Source of the DNA: Crambe crambe
Taxonomy: Eukaryota; Porifera; Demospongiae; Poecilosclerida; Crambeidae
Direction of reading: 5' to 3'
DNA length: 64,000 bases
Assembly (NCBI GenBank): GCA_963924555.1
Contig: OZ004581.1
Coordinates: forward strand, 8,347,338 to 8,411,337
Shown here: positions 12,879-25,244 of the stretch, one piece after another
How positions within the stretch are numbered: position 1 is the first letter of the stretch
Layout of the letters: each line of letters opens with the position of its first letter
Notes under the pieces: generated by a model
Told to the model about the DNA's origin: nothing
The model's database searches: none
The model's input: the letters and a program-made list of their open reading frames with translations, nothing else
Position numbers and translations under genes: made by a program

Positions 12879-15800
12879 TCAACGATGACTTGGTTTGCCA
12901 CCATCACCATTGCTACCACCACTGCCACCACTCCTATTGCTGCCATCACCCCTGCCACCACTCCTATTGCTGCCATCTCCATTGCTACTGCCACCACCAG
13001 CAGCAGTGCGCTGACTTGAGAATGATGTGGAACAGTTATGTGCACCAATATATTGTGCAGGTCTAGAAAATCTGCCTACCCTTCCTTGAGTGATTTTCGG
13101 TGCTACTAGCACTCCTCCATAGCAGATAGATCTAGAATCAAGGTCATCTTTAATCAGTTGAGCAGCAGGTACCCAATCACTAAACTTCAAATGACTAGAA
13201 GGCAATGGAGAAGTTTTCAGCGATTGAATAAAATGGTTAAAAGCAGCATACTTGCTTACATAGGATCGAGTAATACTCTGTCGAATTTCTGAAGCTGTTG
13301 GAAGAGGCATAGAAGAACATATAAAATCTCTCAGTTCTCTAGCAGAAGAAGGATTTCGAGTAGAAAGCCATGCTCTAACATACCTTTCTAATGAATATCT
13401 TGACAACTGACTGTTGCTAGACTGCACAAAAACATCAACAATCTGGGATAGAACAGACTGGTCTTTTTTATGTAATCCCTCTTTTACTATAGGCTCTACA
13501 TCAGACCGATAGGCAACGACATTATAGGGCAAATTACGAACCAATTTATCAACTTCATTTGAAACTGTAGTGTAATCTTCAGCTTCAGGCCAGATTCCAA
13601 TTTCTCTACTCATACTGTTTAGAGCTTTTTCGATATTGCTCTGGTATTGCTGTCTGGCATCAGTCTGTACTTCTGTAAGCAGCTCCCTACTCACAGTAAT
13701 ACCACTACCATCAGCTTTTGTTTTTAGATCCTTCAATACTGAATGCACCAATGCACCATAAACTTGCAGCTTACAGAGTTCACGTAAGCGCAAAAATATA
13801 GGAAAGTATAGGCCAAGCTCGTCATAATGTTTAGTCAAATCTGATGCAAATGTTGCTTCAGGGCTATTAGGGTCATCTTCATGAAGTGTATCCTGAAGCC
13901 TACCATCAGAATCAGGGAGTAAGGGATGGCTGCGGACAGACATTTTCATTGCCCCAAAGCGGAATTCAATTTCTGATCCTGATTGATGTTGATCACAAGT
14001 AAGTTCTTCTGCCTGGATCTAAAAACGATGAACTCTGGATAGGCTTGGACCTCGTTCAGCAACTGGGCGAATTTTATGCTTTAATCTGGAAGGAAGGTTC
14101 TTTGTCAATCCATTACTGCATGATCGTTGAACAAAGGGAGGCTTTGATGACACTTCTGCTCCAACACTGAATGATTTAAGTAAGTAATCAGTTTAGAATA
14201 AAGTGTGTAAGAGATCAGTATTGTGGAGTTTGTCAGAGGACATTCTCATGCATTGAAAAGGATGAAATCTTTCGTGCACACTTGGGGGGTCAAGACTAAA
14301 GTAAACAGGAAGAATATCTGAAAAGTCCAATTGCAGCACTGCAGCAATGTCTGCCCGAGAGAAGAGACCCACTTTTCCCTGACTAGGATTTGCAGGTATG
14401 ACTACAGCTTTTATGGAAGGATTGTTTTCACTCAGATCTACCACAAAACCTTTCAATTCAGCATACTCCAAATTGCTCATACAAAATTGACCATTTCGTG
14501 ATTCAAGCCAACCTTCAGAATCACGTGGACTGAGATGAGAGGTCAAATTTTGAGAAATATCTTCCCAAGAGTATCCCTTTTCACGCAGTAACGATTCCAT
14601 AGCTCTTTCACGTGCACTAGCTGAATCAGGAAGTGTAGTGACATGGCGAAGATCATTTTCATACAGCTGATACTTTAGTTCAGCCTCACGCAAGGGACTA
14701 TTGAGTGGATTGACATTTTGAAGACCAAGGAGAAAGTTGCTGTGTATATTGCCAGAGGTAATGTGCATAATCATGGCTTCAGATACAGGAACAGTGTGTG
14801 CCTGCCAAAATGGATTCATCCTGCCAGTTTTGATTATGGTTTTTACCAACTCTTTAAAGAACTCACAGTCTTCATGGGAAACTATCTGACTAGAATTCTT
14901 CAATTGAAAGACAGATATCAAGACCCTTAAAGCCAAACGTGATGCATACAATTGCATACCTGGATGAAGAGCGATTGAAGCTATGCCATAAGATTGCTTC
15001 AAGATATCAATAATCAGCTCACTATGAGCATATATATCACTTAGTGGAAGTCTTGGTTTCTTCTCCAAGTCATCAAACAACCAAAAAGCAGCATGAAGAA
15101 AGCACAATACAAATTCAGAAGGATGGCTACAAGATGGCACGAGATCAAGATAAGCTAAACCAGCTTCCCAAGCTGTCCATTTCTTCTCTGAATCTGTTTA
15201 TGAATCCCCATTTCATACTTCCGATGGCTTCTGGCATTGTGCCCTTGAAATGAAAATTCAGGCCACATTTGAGAAAAGGGGGGTTTTATATCTGAAGGAG
15301 GTGGAAGAAGTTGAAAATTATTCCCATCACCACCAAAAATAAGTTCTGGTGAATCAATAAAATGCTTAGCAGCTGTGCAAGCTTCTCTGATACCACTCAA
15401 CAAAAATAGGTTATTAGCCGGATCATTTAAGATATCCAAAAAGACCTGGATAATTTCTTTGCTCAAGAAATCATCTGGAAGACCATGCCATGCTGCAAGC
15501 TCAATATCAGCTAAGCCATGTCTTACCTGTTTTTGCACAATTTTTGATATACCTCTGAGGAAAATGATAGGATAGCGATCGGAATGAAGCATCTTGTCGA
15601 TATAGCATTCCTTGTTCTTTATAAATGCCTCAAGTGCACTGATATAGAAGCTATCTCCTGAAGTTATTGCTGCTATCATTCCCTTCAGATCTCGTGACTG
15701 CCACAACTTTTCTAATTCAGTAGTATAAAGAAACAACCTCATTTCATCCTCATGAATCTTCTCTTCTGATAGAGCACGAAGGGAAGACTTGATTTCTTCA

Positions 15801-16903
15801 CGAGTATGTTTGAAGCTTGGGATTTCTATGGAATCTTGAATTGAGCTTTCTAATTCCATTACGTGACAAGAAATTTCATTCACAGCCAACATCAAATCCC
15901 ATTTCTCGTTTAGGATCAGATGAGGATCCTCTGCCATTTTTTGCAAAGCATCTGTGGCAAGTCTTGTTATTTTTAACATGTCAATTGAATTTTCAGGAGT
16001 TTGGTTCATCAAATATACAATCAGAATCAAAGCTAATTCAGGATACCCACTAAGCAGAGAACGAACTATCTTCTTAACAGGCTCTGCTGTGCTACCAATT
16101 TCTGAACCCACACTTATGGCCATGGTAAGACATCCAATACTTGCCTTCAAATCATTCTTGCTCAAAAAATTGATTCTAGTTTCAGTCCAACTCTGAACAT
16201 CAAGTGCGTGAAAGTGGTGGATACACTTAGGGCACAGTAGTTGAGTTTTAGAACTCAATCTTGGAAAGACTTTTGAGTCAATAGTTGATTGGCATGGCTT
16301 GCAAATCATTGTACCACACCAGTAGCAGTTGTGCTGCTTGGAGAATCTAGACAACTTCTTTTCACATATGGAGCAGTTTCTGTTTCTGGTTTGCTCTACA
16401 GCAGTGAAGTCTGGTGTTTCAGTGGATACAAGTGGAATGTACTTCAAGAGGATTTGCAGCTTTTCGTCACGTGATTTTCCATCGATTTCAATGTCAGAGA
16501 ATAAGCTCAGAAGTGTAGTTATGTCTTTATCACGCGCTTTTGTTAAGGTGATAACAGGCACCATACTTGAAGATGAGGAGCTAATATTTTTCAAACTGTT
16601 CTTTACACAAGCTGTGACTTCATCGATATTAGCACGGTGTAAGACAAAGTGTGGATCACTTACAACGTTTGTACAAGCATCTTTCAGTATTTCATAACTT
16701 GATTTCACTACAGCTTTCTTATAAGGTTTTGGGCTTGTCTTGTTTAACAGTATATGCTGGGAAAACATCTGCGAATCACATGACAATTTGTTTAACTCCT
16801 CTTGAAGACTACATATAACATTTATTGTCTTATGTGATCTGAACATCATTTTATATGTATGCAATTCCTCCAAGTAATCTTCAGATAATCTTTTTGCTGC
16901 ATA
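12879..16903 (-). pseudogene. Large FYVE-like zinc-finger protein, single long exon with disabling changes
   Basis: One minus-strand exon of about 4 kb begins at a good acceptor (TTTTTGTTATGCAG, ending near 16,904); upstream exons were not found. About 170 residues in lies a zinc cluster CSICEKKL, then KQHNCYWCGTMICKPC, then a later CPKC: eight cysteine/histidine ligands with FYVE-like spacing but without the canonical basic RRHHCR motif. The rest is predicted helical and unrecognised, and ends in a Gly/Ser/Asn/Asp-rich tail coded at 12,879-13,010. Coding continues across two in-frame stops, TAA at 14,193-14,195 and TAG at 14,019-14,021, with residue-like sequence on both sides. A change of frame lies between about 15,155 and 15,197. 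The simplest reading is a decaying gene; assembly errors or a very short intron at the frame change are alternatives. If functional, a FYVE-like finger would suggest binding to endosomal phosphoinositide, but the missing basic motif weakens that. Confidence 0.55.
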
Positions 16904-18264
16904 ACAAAAATGAAGTCATATACTTACATATTAATAGTTCTTATTTTCAACAGATATATATTTCATCTATCACTGTAAACACTATTATACTCATTAACAC
17001 ATACATGGGTTCAGCAGATTTTACCTATAATAGTCTCACACACACTTTTTAATATTTGGTGAGGATACGCTTGAAATTCATTTCAATATAGCATGCGACA
17101 TATTACATATCATAATTTTATGCATGCTTTTATTCTTTGACATAGCTATGTTTTTTAAGGGCAACTGAAATGATACATGGTGTTTAGCAACGTGAACATC
17201 AGTGTTTGCACAAGGAGCGGAGTTTGAACTAGAGTCAGATAGAAGTACGTGCCAAAGTACCAACTAAACCCAGAGAAGAGCAACAAGGTACCAAGGCAGC
17301 ATAATTAGCAAACTTTTGTGGATTGCCATCCAAGGACTTTCGTGGAAATAACTTTCACAGAATCAGCTAGCCAGCTACCACACCCACTCCACGATCCTGT
17401 AGCTAGTATATGCACTGTAATGTATGTATCTTGACCTTTTTTAGCGGGTCAATAACTTTAGCTTTAGCAGCAAAAGATGATGAAGGTTAGCTAGATCTTT
17501 ATAGATCTTTGACAGGGACTAGGGCTACTTTAGAGTCAGCGCTTGCTCCCGGATGGAAAAATAGCTCCAGTATGATCAATTGCCATGCTGCCAGACTTGA
17601 GGTCAAAGGTAAATTTTATTTGGTTTCAAATTTTTGCCACGAAGTAGAGGAAACACAGTATCTTTAGAAGCTAAAAATCAATATTAGCTAAAATATCTAA
17701 GGGGCAGTTTCAAACTAGAATCAGAGAGAAGTTAGTATCTAGCTCTATGGTGTAGCTCCCTGGTGCTACAAATGAGGGAAATAACCAGCTTAGACTATGG
17801 CATCATAAATCAGGATCTTGCTGCATTGCAGGAAGTTAGCACGCACATGGCCATTGGATAATGAGCACATTTTTTCTCCAGTGCTCAGAAACATGGAGCT
17901 CATAGTATCCATTAAGATCACTGAATAGATCCTCCAGCAATCTTTATTGAAGTGCATTCAACTTCCAGAAGTTTCCTGAAAAAGAACAACCTCAAGAAGC
18001 CACTATCAAGGAAGAGATCTCCAAAGCTGCCCCTGAAAAAACTCTTGATGAATAAGCTCCATCAATGTACTGAAATGTGAAGACAGTAGAGTTGATACAT
18101 TATTATGTAATCAAGTGAATACAAAGAATGGAGAGATCAATCAGAACTAATTTGGAGTATACATAGAAAGCACTCAAGCTACGTACCAAAAAACAATACA
18201 CATAGCTAACTGCCAAGTTCTACTTACGATCGAAAACCAGTATGAAGTACCCTCATACTTGGTA
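16904..18264. other. Gene-poor stretch before the Merlin element
   Basis: AT-rich sequence with only short open frames and no recognisable domain. I see nothing I can name. It could contain 5' exons or the promoter of the 12,879-16,903 gene, but no convincing exon stands out. Confidence 0.4.
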
Positions 18265-18273
18265 TCAAACTGC

Positions 18274-19575
18274 GGATCAACTGAACTACACGGACCAGTA
18301 TTATAATTAATAGTGCACGCTATTTATGACGTCATCGGGTCGAAGGTCAATTATTATAATAATTTTTTTAATAATTGGCGGGAAACACGCGGGAAGAGAA
18401 ATGTCCCTGCTAGATCTTGGGCCTGTTGCCTTTGGGGGGACCCCTGCCATCATCACTTTTCTCCAGAGCAAAAATGTCCTTGCCAGGCAGAAAGAGTGTC
18501 CCTGTGGAGCCATGATGGAGTTGCAGAAGAGATCTGATGTCAGTGATGGCTGTCGTTGGCGATGCCCTGATTGCCGTAAGGCAATTTCAATCAGAAAGGG
18601 AAGCTTTTTTGAAAAATCAAAAATAACCCTCTAGAAATGGCTCCTCTCTTGATGCACTGGTGGGCAAAGTAGTATCCTGTAAAGGATGCTGCAGATGAGA
18701 CTGAAGTTTCTCTGCATACAGCAATCCAAGTGTATTCTTGGATGAGGGACGTATGCAGCTACAGACTATGCACACTTGATCCTCAGATCAAACTTGGAGG
18801 GGCAGGAAAAATTGTAGCCATTGATGAGTCCCTCTTCTCTCATAAACAAAAGGTAAATTTGATGAAGTGGTTACTGTTAACTCACAGAGGCCGGCCAGCA
18901 CAGCAAGATGTTTGGGTTTTTGGAATGTGTGATATCAGCACAAATCCAGCACTTGGCTACATGGAGATTGTAACTGCAAGGGATTCCGCCACACTCCTAC
19001 CAATAATTCAAGCCCATGTGAACCCAGGAACAGTCATATGGTCGTATTGCTGGGCTGCTTACAACAGTATTATTGCCTTGCCTTCTGTCCAGGCTCATGA
19101 CACTGTTAATCATTCAATAGAGTTTGTTGCTCCTTCAGGCGTGCACACCAACCACATCGAGTCCTACTGGAACAGAGCAAAAATCAAGCTGAAGAGAATG
19201 CGAGGCTGCCATCGTTCTCAGCTCCCATCTTATTTGGATGAATTTATGTGGAGGGAAAGGTATGGGAAGAAAAGTGACGACATTCTAACCAACATATATA
19301 GAGACATAGCTCTTTGGTATCCAGTCTAGACACTAGCAATAAATATGCCATGAATTATACCTAAATAACCTACCACAATAGCTAACCTTTCATTTTGATT
19401 CCTCTTCCATAAATTAATGACGTATTATAGACATACTTCAGACACTGAGTCAGCAGAGAGAAGTAGGCCAGGTCAACATGAGGTCTTTAGTCTAAAGGAT
19501 GACCTTCGACCCAATGACGTCATAAATAGCGCACACTATTAATTATAGTACTGGTCCGTGTAGTTCAGTTGATCC
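18274..19575 (+). mobile_element. Merlin-superfamily DNA transposon, 1.3 kb, complete ends
   Basis: The element is bounded by inverted repeats of about 75 bp, starting GGATCAACTGAACTACACGG at the left and ending with the reverse complement at the right; they differ at only a few positions. It is flanked by a perfect 9-bp target duplication, TCAAACTGC, at 18,265-18,273 and 19,576-19,584. Merlin elements make 8-9 bp duplications and encode an IS1595/ISXO2-type DDE transposase, which matches the coding remnant inside. The near-identical ends suggest a fairly recent insertion. Confidence 0.92.
18326..19329 (+). pseudogene. Merlin (IS1595/ISXO2-like) transposase, inactivated
   Basis: Two open pieces belong to one transposase. 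The 5' piece (18,326-18,634) ends in a zinc ribbon with CPCG and CPDC pairs, followed by ISIRKGSFFEKSKI, and then a stop. The frame is broken between about 18,634 and 18,730. The 3' piece (18,730-19,329, 199 codons) contains the DDE core. The first acid is in VAIDES (residue 32 of the piece), and the final acid is in HTNHIESYWNRAK (residue 144), followed by the family-typical PSYLDEFMWRERYG. The second catalytic Asp, expected in a SDxWAAY context, is Tyr here (SYCWAAY, residue 106). With the stop, frame break and lost catalytic Asp this copy should be inactive, though its ends could still be mobilised in trans. Confidence 0.9.
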
Positions 19576-19709
19576 TCAAACTGCAGCATACTCTATTTGA
19601 TGCTGCCGTACAAAGACAGATTCTCCCTTCTATATCATGATGTAACTGTTTTGATAGACACTATTGCTGAGTAGGCAAACACACAATACTTTAACAATAC
19701 AAGCAAACT

Positions 19710-20427
19710 GGCCTCTTTCCCAGGCCTTCCTCTCTCACTGGTATCATAGATACTAAATACGGATTTAGTATCTATGCTGGTATAGTCTCTCACGAAGAAA
19801 AAGGTAAAGTATCACAGGAGGAAAAGAAGAAGAAGAAGAAAAATAAGAGAGCCTGGTAAAACTTATCACATACGTGAGGATACAAGCGTAATGCAAACCA
19901 CACCATGACAATGGTTAGTCTCGCGCGCGCCCCTCCAAAATAAAATCGGAGTGTCTGGTGTCACGCATATATCAAACTCGTTCTCTCCTCCAGATTCTGG
20001 AGGACATACTTTGAGCTGTATAGCTTATGTAGCGGGTGTGGTTTCATACGTAAAGCGTGGGTGGGAATAAGCTTAGCGCGCTATTAATTCGGCTCGTTCA
20101 GGCGGGATCATCATTGCATTCTGGTCAGCAATTAATAGCGCGCAAGTTTAGTAATCAATTCAATGGTATTCATGCATTCTATCAGGCGCGCGTGCGATAC
20201 TAATCAAGAATGAGTTTGATATACACGTGCCCTCTGATTCTATTTTGGAGGGGCGGGCGTGCAAGACTAGACAATGGTGACATCCGCCTTTCTACCCTCA
20301 CAATAAGTTTTACCAGGCCTTCCTCTCTCTTATTTTTTTCTTCTTCCTCTTCTTTTTCTTTTCCTCCTGTGTGATACTTTACTTTAGAGACTATAGCAGT
20401 GAGAGAGGAAGGCCTGGGGATGAGGCT
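19710..20427. mobile_element. Outer MITE with long inverted repeats
   Basis: Inverted repeats of about 150 bp start with GGCCTCTTTCCCAGGCCTTC at the left; the right end, reverse complemented, begins AGCCTCATCCCCAGGCCTTC. Both arms continue through CTCTCTCACTG, a purine-rich AAGAAGAAG tract and TAAGAGAG. The flanks carry a direct repeat ACAAGCAAACT (19,699-19,709 and 20,428-20,438), taken as the target duplication. There is no coding capacity. A second MITE sits inside it (19,916-20,269). The 21,599-22,152 element has similar tips. Confidence 0.8.
19916..20269. mobile_element. Inner MITE (TAGTCT ends, 9-bp duplication) nested in the outer MITE
   Basis: The ends are TAGTCTCGCGCGCGCCCCTC at the left and, as reverse complement, TAGTCTTGCACGCCCGCCCC at the right. 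Similarity continues inward through CCAAAATA and ATATCAAACTC. A perfect 9-bp duplication GACAATGGT flanks it (19,907-19,915 and 20,270-20,278). The same TAGTCT tip and 9-bp duplication size occur in the MITE at 52,640-53,215, so the two probably share a transposase source. It has no coding capacity. Confidence 0.85.
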
Positions 20428-20439
20428 ACAAGCAAACTA

Positions 20440-21598
20440 CATAGTACATGCAGATTGCGATCGAAAAGCAGTTACTTCCGTTCAAATACTGCCGACTTTT
20501 TGGTATCAGCTGAAAAAGTAAGCTCTACAAAAGTAGAGTATGACCATTAATTTATAAATGTGGCAGTGACTTGGAGTCATTTTTCAGGGTTGGAGCTCCT
20601 ACAACATAGTACTTAGTAGACTTGTAGTCATGTACAAGACAAAGACTGGTACCCAAGGTCAAAATGGAATGTTGTCTAATTGACCACAAACAAGCCCACA
20701 TGAGCACCAATAATTTACAATGCAATCTTCAATGCAGAGTGCATTAGTGTTAGATAAGTTGCGATAATTAATGTGCATTATTTACTCTTGATCACACCCA
20801 CTTATGACGTAGCAAGACTCCAGTTAAAGCCATTTCAGCCATGGATATCTCAGGTCAGGTAAGGAGTAGCCTCAGTATATCAAGCCTAGAGGTCAAGGAT
20901 GATGTCATCAAAAAAAAAGTGTCACTGACCTTTTGCTGCATGCTGCACAGTCTGGGAATATGGACGGAGAAGAAGAAGGGCATGTAGTCTTGGAAGGAAA
21001 ACTATTGTATGCAGTGATACTAGTGGGACTGCTGTGGCCATAAAACATTTGAAGTTAGTTTTGAGTGTGCTAGTTCACGGTTAAAAAGCGGTGTTTCTCA
21101 CCTTTTGTGACCATGTATCTCGAAGCACAAAGCATGAGTACGTTGAAATATCAAATCTCTCAGCAAAGAGTCAAGATTAGGAAAGCGTTTGCTGCAGCTT
21201 GCACAGTCAACCCAAATCACCTCTAGACCTGCCTCGTTTTTCAATGAATTGTTCAAGTTTATTTTAAGCGGCATAGGTTATAAATCGACTATTGCTTTTG
21301 TTAGAAACAAAGTTATAATATAAAAAATATCATGGCTAATTTTAAGTAGCAAAACATGCAGAAAATCTGCTTGATCTAGAGTATGATGCCTGCCTAGCAT
21401 ACCCACTGAAACTTTGTGCATGCAGGATGATAAATATCAAAGCCTCAGCCTGCAGGTGTTACCACAGATCACTTAAAAGAAGGAGCCGTTTTTGTACCTG
21501 CACTTAGCCTGCCGGTGTTTGATAAATCAATTTACTCTACTGGCATGCACACTTCATGTATGAACGTGACCTTTGACTGTTACATACACACCAGCATT
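20440..21598. other. Gene-poor stretch
   Basis: No supported coding region, RNA gene or tandem repeat. Open frames are short and lack splice context or domains. Confidence 0.4.
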
Positions 21599-22152
21599 AG
21601 CCTTGGCCACAGACCCTCCTTTTTAATTTATGCTTGTGGAGGGCCTGGTATGCGAAGTCACGTGGGGGTAGAACTGGGTAGAACTGGCAGTTGTATTAAA
21701 ATAAAATGCTGGTAACTCTGCCTACGCACTGCAGGAGCGAGGAGTCAGTTCCTAGGGTAGCAAGAATGCCACATCTCTCGGAATCTCTGGCTACTTGCAA
21801 CTAGCTAGAACAGTTAGAAGTGTAGAAACATGTACGTATACCCAATAGTGTTTTGTTTCATAGACATATTCTACATTACTCAGCCAGGTGCAAATGGAGT
21901 TTTGTTGGCTAGAAAATCGGGAGCGATAGTTATCTAGCTATACTCTGTGAAAATTTCTACCTAGCAGCTATCTAGTAGCCAAACAACTCAACCAGCAGCT
22001 GAACCAGCTAGCTTACTGTATAACATGCGTTCCATAATGATGTCATGGTGATGTGGCCAATGGCAAAGCAGTCGCCCACGTTCATGTATTGTGACATCAC
22101 TTCTGGTAACTTCGCATACCAGAAACATAAAGGAGGGCCTGGGGTCGAGGCT
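21599..22152. mobile_element. Probable MITE related to the 19,710 element
   Basis: The left end reads AGCCTTGGCCACAGACCCTC. The right end, reverse complemented, reads AGCCTCGACCCCAGGCCCTC, close to the tip of the 19,710-20,427 element. TGGTATGCGAAGT recurs in inverted orientation just inside both ends. I could not find a clear target duplication, so the boundaries are approximate. It has no coding capacity. Confidence 0.5.
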
Positions 22153-22386
22153 ACAAAACGTATCATTAAATAAAGGATAAAGCAATCTCAATAACTTTTC
22201 AAAGCATAATTAACTAGAGCAGTCCTAGACCTCATACCAGCACGCACTAACTGTTGATGATTTATGGGCGGGGTGTGGAGGCAGAGCATAATGGCAAATA
22301 ATAATAGATTCTAGCTGGTCAACAGCGAGCTGGTGTTTTGCACGCTGCCTTCTTTGATCTTCGGATTGGGCAGACACAAAATACTT

Positions 22387-22477
22387 ATATCCCTGAGTAT
22401 CCGGATTTAAAGCTCTTGACCCTCGGGTGCTGCGTGCCCTTGGGCCTCAAGTTTTAAATCCCTCACACTCAGGATAT
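22387..22477. repeat. Imperfect palindrome of about 90 bp
   Basis: The arm beginning ATATCCCTGAGT and passing GGATTTAAAGC is mirrored by an arm containing GTTTTAAATCC and ending CTCAGGATAT. The loop lies around the GGGTGCTGCGTGCCC segment. It could be a small foldback element or a hairpin-forming site. It lies about 90 bp from the 3' edge of the DnaJ exon, on the same strand's downstream side. Confidence 0.5.
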
Positions 22478-22562
22478 AACTATTACAAATGGACCCATAT
22501 TACAAAAAAAACTGTAGACACAGAAAATTTAGAATACATGCATGTACTAAGTACTACTATAC

Positions 22563-22853
22563 CTGAAGGTAATGCAAATTCTGGACAAATTTTCAAGTCA
22601 TGATCATTCACCTCTTCCTCATCATACTTGTTTCTCTTGATACGATCAGTAAGAATGCTTTTAGCTTCATTTATTCTCTTCATTGCTTCTTCTGAGCTTG
22701 GGTTGAGAGTTTTATCTGGATGAAACTGGCGAGCTTTAGCATGGTAGGCTTTTTTGATTTCTTCTTCAGTAGCATTAAAACTCACTCCCAATACATCATA
22801 GTGGCTACCATGAGTTGACAGTTGAGGAGGAACAAAAGATTCCATTATCAAAC
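22563..22853 (-). CDS. DnaJ (J-domain) co-chaperone, one exon
   Basis: A minus-strand exon lies between an acceptor (AATTACAG ending at 22,854) and a donor (CTTCAG then GTATAG at 22,562). It encodes a J domain: HYDVLGVSFNATEEEIKKAY (helices I-II), the diagnostic HPDK loop, then SSEEAMKRINEAKSILTD and a basic-acidic end RIKRNKYDEEE. J domains stimulate ATP hydrolysis by Hsp70 partners through the HPD motif, which is intact. An in-frame ATG occurs at 22,845, so this could be a first coding exon (start MESF) or an internal one. Downstream exons were not recognised within the window, so the J-protein class is unknown. The domain sits close to the N-terminus and no Gly/Phe-rich region follows in this exon. 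Confidence 0.85.
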
Positions 22854-22899
22854 CTGTAATTATAATGCCAGAAATAATTATAATTATGAAAAATAGGGA

Positions 22900-24900
22900 T
22901 CACTGTCTCAAGTTAAAAAGGGATGGAATAACAATAATGCACAAGTCAGTAGTCACTCAGTATGTATAGATTTCTATAATACTGACCCACTGGGTGAAGG
23001 GTACTTGCTACAGGATTTTTTTTTTTTTCCAGGAGGGGGAGAGTGTGCATGGCGAGGAGAATTATGTGGGCCGGAGGCTAAAAATGAACTACACTGAATA
23101 AGAGCAGTTCTCAGTGTATGTGGAAAACTTCAGCCAGGGGGGAGGGATGAATGAATCCCAGGGTGCCCCTGTATACATCCCTGCCAGGGTTCATTTATTA
23201 CATTCGTAGTTTGGGTAGAGGAGAAAGGAAATAGAGGAGGATAGCATTACTATATAGCTTCTTTATTATTCAGTACTGCAACTCACTAATATGATATCTC
23301 AGAGCATGCAAGCTAGTCATCATAACATAACCCACAATACATAATACTCATTATAGTACCACATACTCCAGTCTCACTTCCTACATAGCTGTGCTGTCAC
23401 ATGATGTGTATCTATAATTATTGAGTGGAACTAACCCATTTCAACAAGGAATTTAAGTATTACAGTCAGTGTATAACAAATCAAAAGTTGCTATGAGAAA
23501 GAAATAACTACTTGCAATGAGAACAGAGCAAGCTGAGATAAACAAATACTACAGTGATTACTCACTCTACTAAGAACTTTGGTCAAGTTTTCGATGAGTA
23601 ATCAAAGTGTAAAAATAATAGATTTTTAGTAGCTATGCAGGCACAGTTCATGCAATCACGAAAAAAATCACTTGCTGTGTACTACCAGCTCATTAGTGTG
23701 GAAGCCAGAATAGAGCAGCCATTAAAGCTTGCTGGCATACTGGTCCTGCTATAAGTGTAACCACTAGCTATGGAGCTAGCTACAAATAATATACTGAGTA
23801 GCTATGACTTAGATAGCAGTTATGTAAAAAAAAAGGGGGGGGGGGGAGGGGGGGGGGTTGCACTGTAGCTACACAAAAATCAGATACAGTGGAAAAGGAT
23901 ACTCTGAAAGAGGACAACCTCTCAACAAAGGACAATCTTTGTATATGCACTCAAAGTACTGATAAACTCTCTACAAAGGACAAAAACTGGGTCCCAAGTG
24001 CATCTATTATTCGGAAGTTCACGTTCACTGCATCTAAAATAATACACTGATGGTCTGAGTTCCTCATGATCTAAGACATGTTTCCTAGATATAGTCAGAT
24101 CTCCACTATTAAGTGAACTCAGAGTTTTAGTATATCTGTGATGGTTATTCCTCTAATGACCTCTTGAACGGTCAAAGTGAAGCAGTGGGATGAGCCCCAC
24201 CCTCAAACAATAGCCTCTGACAAGCAGACTAGCTAGCTAGCAACTTTGACAATTCATGGCTAATAAGAATCAAATTAGCCTGCTTTATACTACATTATAG
24301 TCTAACCACTGTGTAAAGTGAAACAAACTACTTTGGCAAAAATGTGGGAGTAATGTGTTTCAGTCTTCCTTTTCTAGAGTGCTTACGGTGTTGTGTAGAT
24401 TTCCTTGGATTTCAAGTCTTGGTGATGGCATAGATCGAACACTGCGATTCCAATACCCCTTTACGAATATGATCATGTCACGGGACCGGAACCGGACCCA
24501 TGACACGCCCATTGCACGTGATGTTATTATAGCGCAGACGAGCCCCGCCCCCAGTCTAGGGACAGTAGCGCCAGAACTGGCCAGAGCTGTACATTAATGA
24601 TAAAAATTGTACCTGGCATCCATTAGATCTATACCTATTAGAGGTGTCAGGGTCATGATAATCCTCCACCAACTGTCCCAAGAAGTCCTGGGATAAACAT
24701 TTGATTCAAGCCACACTAAACCACCTTTTCCACACATGATTCAGATCTAGCTGCTACTGAAAAGGATGGGGCATGGCTACATGCTTTGCCAGTATCGTCT
24801 CTTGGACTGAGACTTGATGACACCATCGTAGTATCCAACTGATTTTGTTTATGCCAATTTTTTGTACCTTGCACTCATTCCTATTTTCATTGTTAAAATT
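22900..24900. other. Gene-poor stretch with homopolymer runs
   Basis: AT-rich sequence with an A-run followed by a long G-run near 23,828-23,860 and a T-run near 23,019. No coding exon, RNA gene or transposon ends that I can support. It may contain the remaining exons or 3' UTR of neighbouring minus-strand genes. Confidence 0.4.
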
Positions 24901-24927
24901 ATTATCATGACAAAAAATAAACAAAGT

Positions 24928-25244
24928 TCAAAAATACCAATCACTGATAGTTTCGTTTATTTCTTCTGCAAGTATTTTCAATCCGATATCATTTAAGACT
25001 TTGACAAGACTCTTCCACGAAACTTCCACTCCCTTTCCTTCCAACCAGTTGTTGAGTATTCTGGTGGTGATGTCCACTGGAACCCCACGAAGTTCTTTTT
25101 GAATGGCCTTCACATGAGCACCTGTTTCATCCTTCAGCAGTGATATCCCAAAACTGGTATAATCTGCTCCAATCTTGTTTGGAATGTTGATGTTACGCTT
25201 GAGGCCAGGGAAGTTGAGTAAACAGGGCATAGTGGGCTTCAAAC
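24928..25244 (-). CDS. Death-domain terminal exon
   Basis: A cytoplasmic exon follows the transmembrane exons. The N-terminal part (KPTMPCLLNFPGLKRNINIP) is followed by a Death-fold helical pattern: ADYTSFGISLLKDETGAHVK, then ITTRILNNWLEGKGVEVSW, then LVKVLNDIGLKILAEEINE. NNWLEGKG..VSWKSLVKVL matches the helix 4-5 Trp/Leu pattern of Death domains. Stop TGA at 24,928. A paralogous exon with over 90 percent similar residues by eye lies at 54,644-54,981. Confidence 0.8.

Noticed and set aside
15375..16697. Plus-strand open frames within the FYVE-like exon
   Set aside because: They lie opposite the minus-strand coding exon and show no domain; they are antisense shadows.
24355..24597. Plus-strand 80-codon frame
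   Set aside because: No domain, no splice context and no repeat elsewhere in the window; cannot be supported as a gene.
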